Position numbers and translations under genes: made by a program
From: Gigantopelta aegis
Lineage: Eukaryota; Mollusca; Gastropoda; Neomphalida; Peltospiridae
Direction of reading: 5' to 3'
NCBI RefSeq assembly: GCF_016097555.1
Contig: NC_054699.1
Coordinates: 2,315,793-2,379,792 of the forward strand
DNA length: 64,000 nt
In this document: in pieces, positions 37,001-48,080 of the stretch
Position numbering within the stretch: position 1 is the stretch's first letter
Layout: the number at the start of each line of letters is the position of its first letter
The notes under the pieces: model-generated
Database searches by the model: none
Told to the model about the DNA's origin: nothing
What the model saw: the letters and a program-made list of their open reading frames with translations, nothing else

Positions 37001-37150
37001 TTAGGCCATGTATTGCTTTACCAGTACACACAGAATGGTTGTCTTATTGGTTAGGCCATGTATTGCTTTACCAGTACTCACAGAATGGTTGTCTTATTGG
37101 TTAGGCCATGTATTGCTTTAACAGTACTCACAGAATGTTTATCTTATGTT
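34047..37150 (+). repeat. 50-bp minisatellite, about 62 copies
   Basis: The unit TTAGGCCATGTATTGCTTTA, CCAGTACTCACAGAATGGTT, GTCTTATTGG repeats with three main variable points: AC or CC before AGTAC, CTCA or CACA, and TTGG or GTGT at the junction. Units are otherwise nearly identical for 3.1 kb. The period is not a multiple of 3, yet some frames stay open over several units, giving spurious frames (LVRPCIALPVLTEWLSYW). The array lies in TRIP12 intron 1, and its last worn unit is about 17 bases from the exon 2 acceptor. Confidence 0.97.
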
Positions 37151-37167
37151 ATTGATATATTTTTCAG

Positions 37168-37959
37168 TGAACCAGAAGATACTTCAAGTAACTACTCTAT
37201 CAAAGCTAATTCAAAAAGTAAAAGTGACCTGAAAGTGAACAGAAAACGTTCGGTGCAGAATTTGGGTGTTAAGACAGAAGAAGAAGAAGTCGACTCGCAC
37301 ATCAAGGTGAAGAAGGTTGCCAACAAGTCAAAGTTGAAATTTTCTGACACGGTTTCAAAAAAGGGCAAAGGTTTTCTTCCCTTCAAGAAAAGCCAGACAT
37401 CGAAGGTACTACTACAGCCGTCTGCTACGGTTTCCGTGGAAGGCTGCGGTACCAGCCAAGCTATCGCTCCAATCAAGGACGCAAAGCTAGATTCTCTATC
37501 CAACAGTCCATCGAAGTATAGCCCAATCAAAAATAAACTGCGATCAAATTTACATGCAAAATTGTGTGACGGCATTTCTTACTGCACGAAGAGAAAATCG
37601 AACAATTTCAGTAACCAAAAAGACATCTCTACTAAAAGTACCAACAAAGTTAAAGGAGGTGTAAACAATTTGGTGTTAGTCGGTAAGAACAACTCGTTCA
37701 TCAAGAAGGCAGTGGAACTGCCCAGCACCTCGCAGACAGCCGAGAATTGGGTGGCTGTTCCGAGCAAGCGCAAGTGCCTCAGGTCATCTGCCGTGTTCGA
37801 GAGTGATCACAATAAGGGAGCGGAAAAAGCGACCTCGTCGGGCTCCACTACAAAGGCTGATTCGGCTGGTTCTTTGAAGAAAAAGTCCGGTACAGTCGAA
37901 CAGGGCATTTCAAAGAGAGACTCGAGAGGCAAGAAAACGGGATCTTGTGCAAGTAGCAG
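37168..37959 (+). CDS. TRIP12: TRIP12 coding exon 2, disordered N-terminal region
   Basis: After TATATTTTTCAG the exon gives 264 codons starting (S)EPEDTSSNYSIKANSKS and ending KKTGSCASS, with donor GTACGG at 37960. Composition is K/S/T-rich and low in hydrophobics, with basic clusters (KKVANKSKLK, VPSKRKCLRSS) that may act in nuclear or chromatin binding. This fits the long disordered N-terminal region of TRIP12, a nuclear HECT E3 ligase that acts in ubiquitin fusion degradation and chromatin control. The ending TGSCAS-S matches the vertebrate TTGSCASTS segment. No domain is visible; the ARM-like, WWE and HECT regions are encoded outside the window. The open frame extends upstream into the minisatellite only by chance. 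Confidence 0.85.
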
Positions 37960-37983
37960 GTACGGTTTTATTTATTTACACAG

Positions 37984-38262
37984 TGCACAGTAGCCCAGTG
38001 GTAAAGCATCCACTTGATGTGCGGTTGGTTTGGGATCGATCCCTTTCGGTGAGTCCACTGGGCTATTTTTCGTTCCAGCCAGTGCACCATGACTGGTATA
38101 CCAAAGATTGTGGTGTGTGCTATTTTGTCTGGGATGGTGCATGTAAAAGATCCCTTGCTACTAATGGAAAAAAAAGTAGCGGGTTTCCTCTGTAAGACTA
38201 AATGTTTCACATCCAATAGCCGATGATTAATAAATCAGTGTGCTCTAGTGGTGTCTTTAGAT
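37984..38262 (+). mobile_element. SINE, family 1, beside a splice donor
   Basis: The head CAGTAGCCCAGTGGTAAAGC, body and tail are nearly complete. It begins only about 24 bases after the TRIP12 exon 2 donor. Confidence 0.9.
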
Positions 38263-38293
38263 TAAAGAAAACAATCTTTAGATAGAAACCAAT

Positions 38294-38776
38294 CGGGGCT
38301 CGAAATATGAAAGAAAATATGACCAAATATTAGCAGGCCAAAAGAATTCTGTCCAGCTAAAAAATATATATGGCCTGCTGGAAATAAGACAACATGAGGT
38401 CAAATTAAGAAAATGTCCACGGCAAAAAAACCATCATTGAAAACCCCCACTGAATATGGTCCAAGACAGAAAAGTGCCATGGAGAATTAAAAAGTCCACA
38501 TCATTGCCGATTGCCATATGCAAATCCAGGGTAGTTCAAGGAAGGATTTCGGATAGTGTGTTGGAAATGTAGCACCTTTGGGATGTATTTTAGAGCATTA
38601 TACTCTATAGAATTAAACTAACAGAATGGCAAGCTAAACAGCAGGTGTGATAATCGTACATGTATACATCTGTCTGTAACCTGCAATTTTTTCGTGGTTT
38701 TAGCAGGTCAGTTTCTGTTTCAACAGCTAGGTCTTATAAACAAACTGCTTTTTGCAGGCCACAATTTTGAGCCCTG
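38294..38776. mobile_element. hAT-like element with GGCCTGC motif
   Basis: Ends CGGGGCTCGAAATATG and ATTTTGAGCCCTG are roughly inverse. GCAGGCC and GGCCTGC recur behind both ends. No clear target duplication is seen. Non-coding. Confidence 0.65.
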
Positions 38777-39778
38777 GTAAAACTTAATGTTTAATTGTCA
38801 AATGAAAATTGATTAGCAACTACTGTTTAATGTTTTAAAGTTCTGTAGTGATCTTTGTAACTTGCTTAGCGAATCGATGTGATACTGAACAAAATATTCC
38901 CTGGAGCCATTGAAGTATGTGATGGGCACAAACTAGGTCACAAAAGAAGGTTATGAGGCTTAATCCTAAGTCTAGCCTACATATAAATTTAATTTGCTAG
39001 GGATATCGTTAAACATTTATTCATCAATTGGAAGTGTTCCATTTAATTTTTACTTTGAACAGGTCCAGGGGCCTAGCTTGGGATTTTTAAGTGGTACGCA
39101 GACTTTTTTTTAGCAATGGAATAAAACGCATACACATACACACATTTACATTATATATTTTAATTTTAAAAAATATTTGTAATCTCAGGTGGTACGTAGT
39201 TACCTACCTGCGTATATGGAAGATAGACCTCTGCGGTCATAAGATACAATGTGTTAAAAAGCTGAACAATTTCACTGGTTCAACACATTCGGCATGTAAT
39301 TATTATTTTGCTAAAATTGTAGAATTCACTAGGAACTCAGTTTTTTAATTCTTATTATAAGCGACCAAGAAATTGAGTGAAAAATTTCCTGATACCATTT
39401 AAGTATTGTCTGTTAATAGTGTTATTTCTTTTGCATTCCTATCGAGGTATGAAAAACAAAAAAATCATTTACAAACTGAATCGGCGAAGCTGTTAAGAAA
39501 TAACAGACAATACTTAAATTAAATAATAAGTAATTATTAAATAATAATTAAATTTTAACATACTTGCTAATAATAACAGTAAAGCATATTCTATTTTGTT
39601 ATTTTTATTGCTTGTAAACAAAAACGCTCAATAAGACACAGTCCTAATAGAAAGAGATGTTCCCTGCTATGGCTAAACCAATGAGATTACATTATATATT
39701 GTAATGTATGTAAGGAAAATTTAATTCTAATATTAATTAATGATCATCCTGATTTTTCTCAATCTTCTCTCTTCACAG
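38777..39778. other. TRIP12 intron, no feature recognised
   Basis: A/T-rich intronic DNA. I see no gene or clear repeat end. Confidence 0.5.
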
Positions 39779-40002
39779 TGGCAGGCGTTCCTCTGCCTGG
39801 ACTCGGCGACAAGGGGCAGGTAACCAACCTTCAAGCTGTCGTAATTCCTCGAATAACCGGGACCGTGAGGGGACATCGAAGGCACCGTCTAACAACACCA
39901 TGTCTGGGGAGGATAACAATGGCAACACCGGGGGTGGGAGCGGAGTGGGCGGTACCAGACAGCGGGACGAAGGAGCCACTGCTCAAGGAGCCACAAGTAC
40001 AA
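39779..40002 (+). CDS. TRIP12: TRIP12 coding exon 3
   Basis: After CTTCTCTCTTCACAG the exon completes a serine codon begun in exon 2 and reads GRRSSAWTRRQGAGNQPSSC, then RNSSNNRDREGTSKAPSNN, TMSGEDNNGNTGGGSGVGG and TRQRDEGATAQGATST, before donor GTAAGT at 40003. The join gives TGSCASSSGRRSS, close to the vertebrate TGSCASTSRRGSG. The rest is low-complexity S/G/N/R sequence, as expected just before the acidic segment that opens the folded part of TRIP12. The exon leaves one base over. The next exon was looked for to 64000 and not found. Confidence 0.82.
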
Positions 40003-40370
40003 GTAAGTCTTTCATAGGCAGGATTTCTGCCTGAAAATAATTTGAGGGTACAAAAAAAAATACCCATACCCAAATCATAAGTGTCCCTACTAGGTGGTTA
40101 TGGGTCTGAAATCTTTTGAAATTGGACACTGCATTTTTAAACGCTATTCTCTGACTATTATATATCTAAAATCTCAAAAGTCGTTGAAAAAGGTACTTCA
40201 AATGGATGGAGGTAGGGCAGTCGCAGATCTTTGGATCTACCAGTGTCCATTTCTATTGCAGGTATACTGGATTGTTGAGTTATCTCCCTTGGTACATTTA
40301 CTGATCAGTACAGAGCCACTGTTGAGTACTTCCCCCTTGACAGTGAGAAGTAATTTTATGTGGGTTATCC

Positions 40371-40523
40371 AGGGTTTGACAAATCCACCAGTCCTTGGTC
40401 CTGGCTAGTGGATTTTTGGTCTGGGCTAGTGGAAATTAGCAAATTGTATCACTATAATACAATGTGCACTAGCTAAAGCTTCTCTGAGGGCTAGTGACTT
40501 TCTCACACATTTGTCAAACACCC
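40371..40523. mobile_element. hAT-like MITE, small, CTAGTGG motif
   Basis: Ends AGGGTTTGACAAATCC and ATTTGTCAAACACCC are inverse, flanked by a perfect 8-bp repeat GGTTATCC (40363-40370 and 40524-40531). The CTAGTGG subterminal motif ties it to the larger elements at 27324 and 48081. Confidence 0.85.
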
Positions 40524-40789
40524 GGTTATCCATCAACAACAAAATCTCATTACAAGTGAAAATGGCGTTTGTTGGTAATATTTAGTTTCGCATGATCACA
40601 AGTAAAAACGTAATGTCATAAAATGGTTCAAAATAGAGTTCTAGTGGTATTCAAATTTACTGTGTAATTACGTAACTAAGACATGTGAGATGGGTTTGTA
40701 TTTACATAAATAAGCGTGAGATGGGTTTGTATTTACATTACTATTTACATGTGAACGGTATTGAAAGTTCAGGTTTAGTATCGCTATTT

Positions 40790-41135
40790 TTGGGGTGATT
40801 TACCTCGGTATCGGTACAGTATTCGGAATTGACACAATACTGATATCGAGAGATATTTTCGGTATACTCGGCCTTAAATACATGGCCGAGGTTAGTCTCA
40901 ACAGCTAATTTCATCTAAATAAATCAAATTAAATTCCATACACAAGACCCTCATCTCTCTTATTTTCAGCTATTTTGTGTTCGTCAGATATATTGTTAGT
41001 TGCATTACTATATAGCGGATTTTTTCTTCTTCAGTACCGAAATTTCAGTATTTTGAAATTTGCTCGGTACGGTAAATCGGAATTGACATGATACCGATAC
41101 CGGACGGTATATACGGTATACCGCCCAGCTCTACT
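40790..41135. mobile_element. MITE that seeded the 83-bp array
   Basis: The right part, from GCTCGGTACGGTAAATCGGA to CGGTATACCGCCCAGCTCTA, contains the repeating sequence of the adjacent minisatellite once. The left part (CGGTATCGGTACAGTATTCG) is a diverged relative of that end. The terminus, read inward, is AGAGCTGGGCGGTATACCG, a hAT-like end. Confidence 0.6.
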
Positions 41136-43785
41136 TACTGTTAAGAATCGTACAGTAAATCGGAATTGACATTATACCGATACCGAACGGTATATACGGT
41201 ATACCGCCCAGCTCTACTTAATGTTAAAAATCGTACAGTAAATCGGAATTGACATGATACCAATACCGGACGGTATATATGGTATACCACCCAGCTCTAC
41301 TTACTGTTAAGAATCATACAGTAAATCGGTATTGACATGATACCAATACCGGACGGTATATACGGTATACCACCCAGCTCTACTTACTGTTAAGAATCGT
41401 ACAGTAAATCAGTATTGACATGATACCGATACCGGACGGTATATACGGTATACCACCCAGCTCTACTTACTGTTAAGAATCGTACAGTAAATCGGAATTG
41501 ACATGATACCAATACCGGACGGTATATACGGTATACCACCCAGCTCTACTTACTGTTAAGAATCGTACAGTAAATCGGAATTGACATGATACCAATACCG
41601 GACGGTATATAGGGTATACCACCCAGCTCTACTTACTGTTAAGAATCGTACAGTAAATCGGAATTGACATGATACCGATACCGGACGGTATATACGGTAT
41701 ACCACCCAGCTCTACTTACTGTTAAGAATCGTACAGTAAATCGGTATTGACATGATACCGATACCGGACGGTATATACGGTATACCACCCAGCTCTACTT
41801 AATGTTAAGAATCGTACAGTAAATCGGAATTGACATGATACCGATACCGGACGGTATATACGGCATACCGCTCAGCTCTACTTACTGTTAAGAATCGTAC
41901 AGTAAATCAGTATTGACATGATACCGATACCGGACGGTATATACGGTATACCACCCAGCTCTACTTAATGTTAAGAATCCCAGCTCTACTTACTGTTAAG
42001 AATCGTACAGTAAATCGGAATTGACATGATACCAATACCGGACGGTATATACGGTATACCGCCCAGCTCTACTTACTGTTAAGAATCGTACAGTAAATCG
42101 GAATTGACATGATACCAATACCGGACGGTATATACGGTATACCACCCAGCTCTACTTAATGTTAAGAATCGTACAGTAAATCGGAATTGACATGATACCA
42201 ATACCGGACGGTATATACGGTATACCACCCAGCTCTACTTACTGTTAAGAATCGTACAGTAAATCGGAATTGACATGATACCAATACCGGACGGTATATA
42301 CGGTATACCACCCAGCTCTACTTACTGTTAAGAATCGTACAGTAAATCGGAATTGACATGATACCGATACCGAACGGTATATACGGTATACCGCCCAGCT
42401 CTAATTAATGTTAAGAATCGTACAGTAAATCGGAATTGACATGATACCGATACCGGACGGTATATACGGTATACCGCCCAGCTCTACTTACTGTTAAGAA
42501 TCGTACAGTAAATCAGTATTGACATGATACCGATACCGGACGGTATATACGGTATACCGCCCAGCTCTACTTACTGTTAAGAATCGTACAGTAAATCGGA
42601 ATTGACATGATACCGATACCGAACGGTATATACGGTATACCGCCCAGCTCTACTTACTGTTAAGAATCGTACAGTAAATCGGAATTGACATGATACCGAT
42701 ACCGGACGGTATATACGGTATACCGCCCAGCTCTACTTACTGTTAAGAATCGTACAGTAAATCGGAATTGACATGATACCGATACCGGACGGTATATACG
42801 GTATACCGCCCAGCTCTACTTACTTTTAAGAATCGTACAGTAAATCGGAATTGACATGATACCGATACCGGACGGTATATACGGTATACCACCCAGCTCT
42901 ACTTACTTTTAAGAATCGTACAGTAAATAGGAATTGACATGATACCGATACCGCTGTTAAGAATCGTACAGTAAATCGGTATTGACATGATACCAGTACC
43001 GGACGGTATATACGGTATACCGCCCAGCTCAACTTAATGTTAAGAATCGTACAGTAAATCTGTATTGACATGATACCAATACCGGACGGTATATACGGTA
43101 TACCACCCAGCTCTACTTACTGTTAAGAATCGTACAGTAAATCGGTATTAACATGATACCGATACCGGACGGTATATACGGTATACCGCCCAGCTCTACT
43201 TACTGTTAAGAATCGTACAGTAAATCGGTATTGACATGATACCGATACCGGATGGTATATACGGTATACCGCCCAGCTCAACTTAATGTTAAGAATCGTA
43301 CAGTAAATCGGAATTGACATGATACCGATACCGGACGGTATATACGGTATACCGCTCAGCTCTACTTAATGTTAAGAATTGTACAGTAAATCAGTATTGA
43401 CATGATACCGATACCGGACGGTATATACGGTATACCACCCAGCTCTACTTAATGTTAAGAATCGTACAGTAAATCAGTATTGACATGATACCGATACCGG
43501 ACGGTATATACGGTATACCACCCAGCTCTACTTACTGTTAAGAATCGTACAGTAAATCAGTATTGACATGATACCAATACCGGACGGTATATACGGTATA
43601 CCACCCAGCTCTACTTAATGTTAAGAATCGTACAGTAAATCGGAATTGACATGATACCAATACCGGACGGTATATACGGTATACCACCCAGCTCTACTTA
43701 CTGTTAAGAATCGTACAGTAAATCGGAATTGACATGATACCGATACCGGACGGTATATACGGTATACCGCCCAGCTCTAATTAAA
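41075..43785 (+). repeat. 83-bp minisatellite, about 32 copies
   Basis: The unit contains GATACCGATACCGGACGGTA, TATACGGTATACCGCCCAGC, TCTACTTACTGTTAAGAATC and GTACAGTAAATCGGAATTGA. Variation is limited to a few points (GATACCAATACC, CCACCC, TCAGTATTG). Two or three units are shortened, near 41970 and 42945. It lies in the TRIP12 intron after exon 3. Reverse-strand frames with SCQYRFTVRFLT-like repeats are artefacts. Confidence 0.96.
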
Positions 43786-44087
43786 ACCTTCGAAGGGTGG
43801 GAACAGTTGGATAATTCTGAAACTGTTCTTGCAAGGATTTATGTGGAATTTGTTGCCATGGTCCTATGTCTCATGGGATTGGGAAAATTAGAATAAGTAA
43901 AGCATACATGGGATATTTTTCAGGTCATTCATATAGAGCAGTACAGCACTGTTAAATTAATTTATTAGAACAGAATATTGGGAATTGTTAGCATAGAAAT
44001 TAGGAATTTTCTGTGCAACTTTCTTTTGGGAAGGGGACCATGTTCAGACCCACAGAAGACCTAGGTAAATCCCTCTACTATGAAGTA

Positions 44088-44262
44088 CAGTGAAACCCCT
44101 CTAAACCGGACACCCTTGGGACCAAGACAAATGTCCGTCTTTAAGAGGGATCCGGTTTAGAGAGGTTAAGTTTGTCCTGGTTTTTAAAAAGGGACTCTGT
44201 GGAACATGCAGTTTTGAGGGAATTCCAGTTTACAGAGGGTCCGGTCTTGAAAGGTTTCATTG
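44088..44262. mobile_element. pogo/Tigger-like MITE
   Basis: Ends CAGTGAAACCCCTCTAAACC and GGTCTTGAAAGGTTTCATTG are inverse and flanked by TA at 44086-44087 and 44263-44264. Internal inverse segments (TAAACCGGAC and GTCCGGT) add to the symmetry. Only 175 bases, no transposase. Confidence 0.78.
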
Positions 44263-44340
44263 TAACATAAATACTGCTGTGCTTTGTTAAAAATGTTGGC
44301 TTTTTGTGCATTACCCAGATTGTTCATGAATGTATTCCTA

Positions 44341-47300
44341 GTAGGGTCAAAATATGAAATAAATGGGCAAACCCCCCAAAAATTCCTAGAAAAGGTTTTA
44401 TGGTGTTTTCTTGTAGTATTTGGTCCAGAGAACAACATACCGAAAGTAGGCTGAAATAGGACTATCACAAAGGGTCTAAATTTGACGTCAAAACAAGATG
44501 GCCGCCTCTGTTAAAAAGTGCCTTATAATCTGCTCATATCCTATCAATATTCTAGCAGTGTAGCTGTTTTTACCCATTTATGTGTGGAAATAAACTCTTC
44601 AAACCAGTATATCAATGAATTCATCATTTTATAATATTGCCCAATGTACCCAAGTGATGTCATGACGTCATCAGTGATGTCACGACGGAGCTTTTCATTA
44701 TTTCAAGTTTTGTGGCAAATTAAAGATTGTTATTAAATTGTATGTAGGAAACTCCAGTCATGCCAGTAAAACAGTAAGCAGGTGAGTGCATTAGCATCTT
44801 TTCCCATCAGTGGACTCAAAGACATACAGGAGGCAATCTATGGAGAAAATGCAGTCGTACACATGATGACTGGAAAGGCTGTGCAGTGTGCGCTTCGTGG
44901 ACATCTCCTAGTTGACCAGTGTTTCACCAACCAAATCGTATCCAAAATCATTGAAAGTGAACCAGGATTTGAGAGCCTCATACAGGAACTGTCAAACAGA
45001 GAAAGGTGAAATAGATGTCGACAGAGTGATTGTATGGAAAAGTTTGTTTGTGTAGTAACCTCAAAAAAGGTCTGACAATTCCAAAACAAGCAAACTTTGG
45101 TTGAACTATCTGCGAATGTTGGGAGTTGTGCGGGAGCTTATTGAGGCTGATCGTATGGGATCATGACAAATGCACCTCCATTCTGTCTCAGATTGTTAGT
45201 GTATATTTGCCGCCGCGGGTCCCCCAAATTGCCTCAAGTCTGCCTATCTGTATCTCCAAAAGATGACGTCTTTGGAGATTGAAAACCCAGAAGTGTTTCA
45301 GAAATATCGTCCAGTGAAGCAACAAATTCTGGGCTGGTCTTGGATGTGACTTGGTCATTGAACAGACTCTTATGAGGTCACTCAAAAATACAGGGGTTAA
45401 CAAGGGGTAGTGGGATGTGAGAACACCAAATGGTCATCTGGACAATGTCTTCTCCCGTATCATGTACGTACAACTATGCCATGCAGGAATTTTGTGACAT
45501 GCAGTACACAACTAGCGAACAGCACAAAGAAGCAACTTCTGCAAGAATAGTCGGGGATAAAGAGGATCTGACCAAACTTGCCACAATGATTGGACTCTAT
45601 ACCCCATTCTCAGATGAAATGACATTGCGGAACATTATAACAGGTATAAACGCTGATGACGACGTAAACATGCATGACCTTTTCACTGTTGGCAGTGACA
45701 CTGTTAGCAAAATGGAAAGTCAGTTGATATTTTTGTATCCACACAAACGCAACACTAAAGTGAAGACATTGGCGTGAGTAAGGGCTGTCACGGTTGCTGA
45801 AGACAGAACCATTGATCCAGCACTGTTGTTTCAAAGGTTCCTGGTAGTGTCATAGTCTGGAGAGTTGAGCTTAGACGAGGTGATGAAGTATGAACTTTCC
45901 CTGTATCTACCCTCCTTGTTCGAAGCCAAACATCAGCTACGAAAGCCAGACAAATCCGCACTTCTTGAGGCTATACGGAACCATGCTACTTCTGTGGATG
46001 ATGTTGTCCTTCAGTCTATTCCCAAGTCTGAGCACTACGTCTTAGATGGGGGTTCCCTCCTACATCGGCTGAAATTAACGTACAGTTCAATTGCTGATGC
46101 TTACGCATCTTTTACAACAGAACTGTATGGAAAAACAACTCTGGTCTTTGACGGATATGGAGGACCTAGCACAAAGGACAAGACCCACCAGCGAAGAAAG
46201 ACAACAGCTGTGAAAAATACTGTCAATATTACAGAGACAACTAAATTTGTGGGGAAGAAGGATGATTTCCTTTCAAATGAAAACAATAAAAAGTCACCAA
46301 TGGACATGATTACAGTGTGCCTGAGGCAAAAGGACTGCCATGTTGTACAGACAGAGGGGGACGCAGACTTGGATATAGTGAAAGCAGCTATCGCTATGTC
46401 AACCATCATATCAACCACCCTTATTGGAGAAGATACAGATCTCATATTGCTTCCCTACCATGGGAAAATAGACAGTAAGGAACTCTACTTTCGTTTGGAC
46501 AAAGGGAAACCAAATGTGTACAATATCAAAGTTTTGAAGAAGTTACTCGCGGATGATGTCTGCACAGATTTGTTGTTTGTCCATGCATTCACTGGGTGTG
46601 ACACTACATCTAGAATCTTTGGTGTTGGGGAAAAAAATCCGTGTTTCAAAAAGTCATCAAGTGTGATTCTGTCTTGCGTACCTGTTCAAAGATTGTTTGT
46701 GCTCCAAACACATATCAAGTTACTGTAGAAAGTGCTGGGTGTAAGACAATGGTGTCTTTGTTTAACGGGACAAAGTCTGAATCTCTAGTATCATTGTGAT
46801 ACAGTTACCTCTGCAAAAAGGTGGCGACAGCAAAGACATTTGTAACACCAGAGTGACTGCCCCCCACAACCTCAGCTACAAAATATCACGCATGATGAAG
46901 CTACCTTCAAGTCATGCAATGGATGGGCCACAGTGACAACTTGGACCTTGCAAAATGGGGCTGGGATATTCAAGAGGACAATTTCACACCAATAACGATG
47001 GACAATAACCCTGCTCCTGACATCTTTCTAAAATGATTCACTGCAACTGCTCGGCTGGATGCAACACGCTTAGATGTAGTTGTATGAGTGCACTGGGGCT
47101 TGTGGACCTTGCCAGGATGGCAATTGTGAAAATATGAAACATGTACCCATTTTAGATGAAAATGAGGACTGATAATATTTTTACTAGTTTGTGAAGTAGT
47201 AAGTAATGGTTCCCCACCTGGAATGACATCATGGGTACCAGCTAATTAAGAAATGTGGAAATTGGTTTTATATGTGTACGGGACTGTGTGTTATAAGAGT

Positions 47301-47765
47301 GTGGTTGTGGCATCAGCATCTTGGCATCATCAGTGATTTGATGATGTCATCTCACACAGATATACAGGACAAAAACTATTTCAATTTAATTTCATGTGAA
47401 TCTCAGTTTCATAAATTGGAATTTACCATCAGATTACAAGAAATTAGGTCATGTCGTCATGTCATGATGTCATGACATAACTTAGAGACACTTCTGTCAA
47501 CTGCAGGACTTTTAAGGTAATAAGCTTTATGAATAATTTTCACTTTTAAAGTGGTCTAGTACTGCTTGTTTCAAAAGATATGTGAAGATATGAGGATTTT
47601 TGGTCAACTGGCGGCCATTTTGTTTGACGTCATATTTAGACCCTTTGCGGTTCTCATATTTTGGCCTACTTTTGATATGCTGTTCTCTGGACACAATATT
47701 ACCAAAAAACACCATAAAACATTTTCTAGGAATATTTTTGGGTTAGTCTGCATAATGATCCTACT
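44341..47765 (+). mobile_element. TA-flanked long-TIR transposon carrying an XPG-like gene
   Basis: The left end GTAGGGTCAAAATATG and the right end CATAATGATCCTAC begin inverted repeats that align imperfectly for about 160 bases (44341-44505 and about 47607-47765), sharing TTCCTAGAAAA, TTTTATGGTGTTTT and AAAGGGTCTAAAT. TA flanks both sides (44339-44340 and 47766-47767). The interior carries the broken gene at 44782-47135. The gene resembles the large proteins I associate with Academ-type (AcademX) DNA transposons, which encode XPG-like nucleases. Academ elements are reported with 3-4 bp duplications, so the TA flank leaves the class open. It lies within the TRIP12 intron. Confidence 0.7.
44782..47135 (+). 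pseudogene. Broken transposon gene with XPG/FEN1-like nuclease domain
   Basis: Several pieces of one former long gene are visible. First comes FPISGLKDIQEAIYG with VHMMTGKAVQCALRGHLLVD (44782-45006). Next, after a decayed stretch, is WTMSSPVSCTYNYAMQEF (from 45430). Then, in the same frame, is a nuclease-like region (45865-46728). Last is a frameshifted C-terminal cysteine cluster, HCNCSAGCNTLRCSC (about 47036-47080). In-frame stops at 45775-45777 and 45853-45855 and later frameshifts show it is dead. In the 287-codon piece starting at 45865 the XPG/FEN1 acidic sites are recognisable: DGGSLLH (61-67), VFDG (94-97), EGDAD (164-168), GEDTD (188-192), GCDTT (244-248). All expected acidic residues are present. 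Related genes are abundant in aquatic invertebrates, from memory. Confidence 0.78.
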
Positions 47766-47799
47766 ATCCATGTTGTATTACTTCAAAATGATCAGATGA

Positions 47800-48080
47800 T
47801 TAAAGATATTGATTCAGACTACTGTATTTCCCACTGATAGAAATCAGTGTGTAAGCACTGAACATCTGTTGAGTAAAATTACTCTGTACAGCAGCTGGAA
47901 AATGTGGTATCCAAACATCTGGGTTTTTTTTTTTTTTTTTTTAAACAAATCTCAAAACATGTTTAAAACAGTTGTAATTGCATATGGCCATAATGCTGTC
48001 TGTATACTGATACAATCATCTATTAACTGCAGTATATAATAATTATGTATATTGTAGTTGCATTCATATTCGTCACTAGC
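47800..48080. other. Short spacer with poly-T run
   Basis: No gene seen; a T run lies at 47924-47942. Confidence 0.5.

Noticed and set aside
34047..37150. CRISPR-like repeat array
   Set aside because: Units abut with no unique spacers; it is a eukaryotic minisatellite in an intron.
36108..37167. Long open frame with MYCFTSTHRMVVLLVRPCIAL-type repeats leading into the TRIP12 exon
   Set aside because: It is a read-through of the 50-bp minisatellite; an acceptor AG at 37166-37167 and a matching upstream exon at 32428 show where coding begins.
42826..43320. Reverse-strand repetitive frames with SCQYRFTVRFLT units
   Set aside because: Translation of the 83-bp minisatellite.
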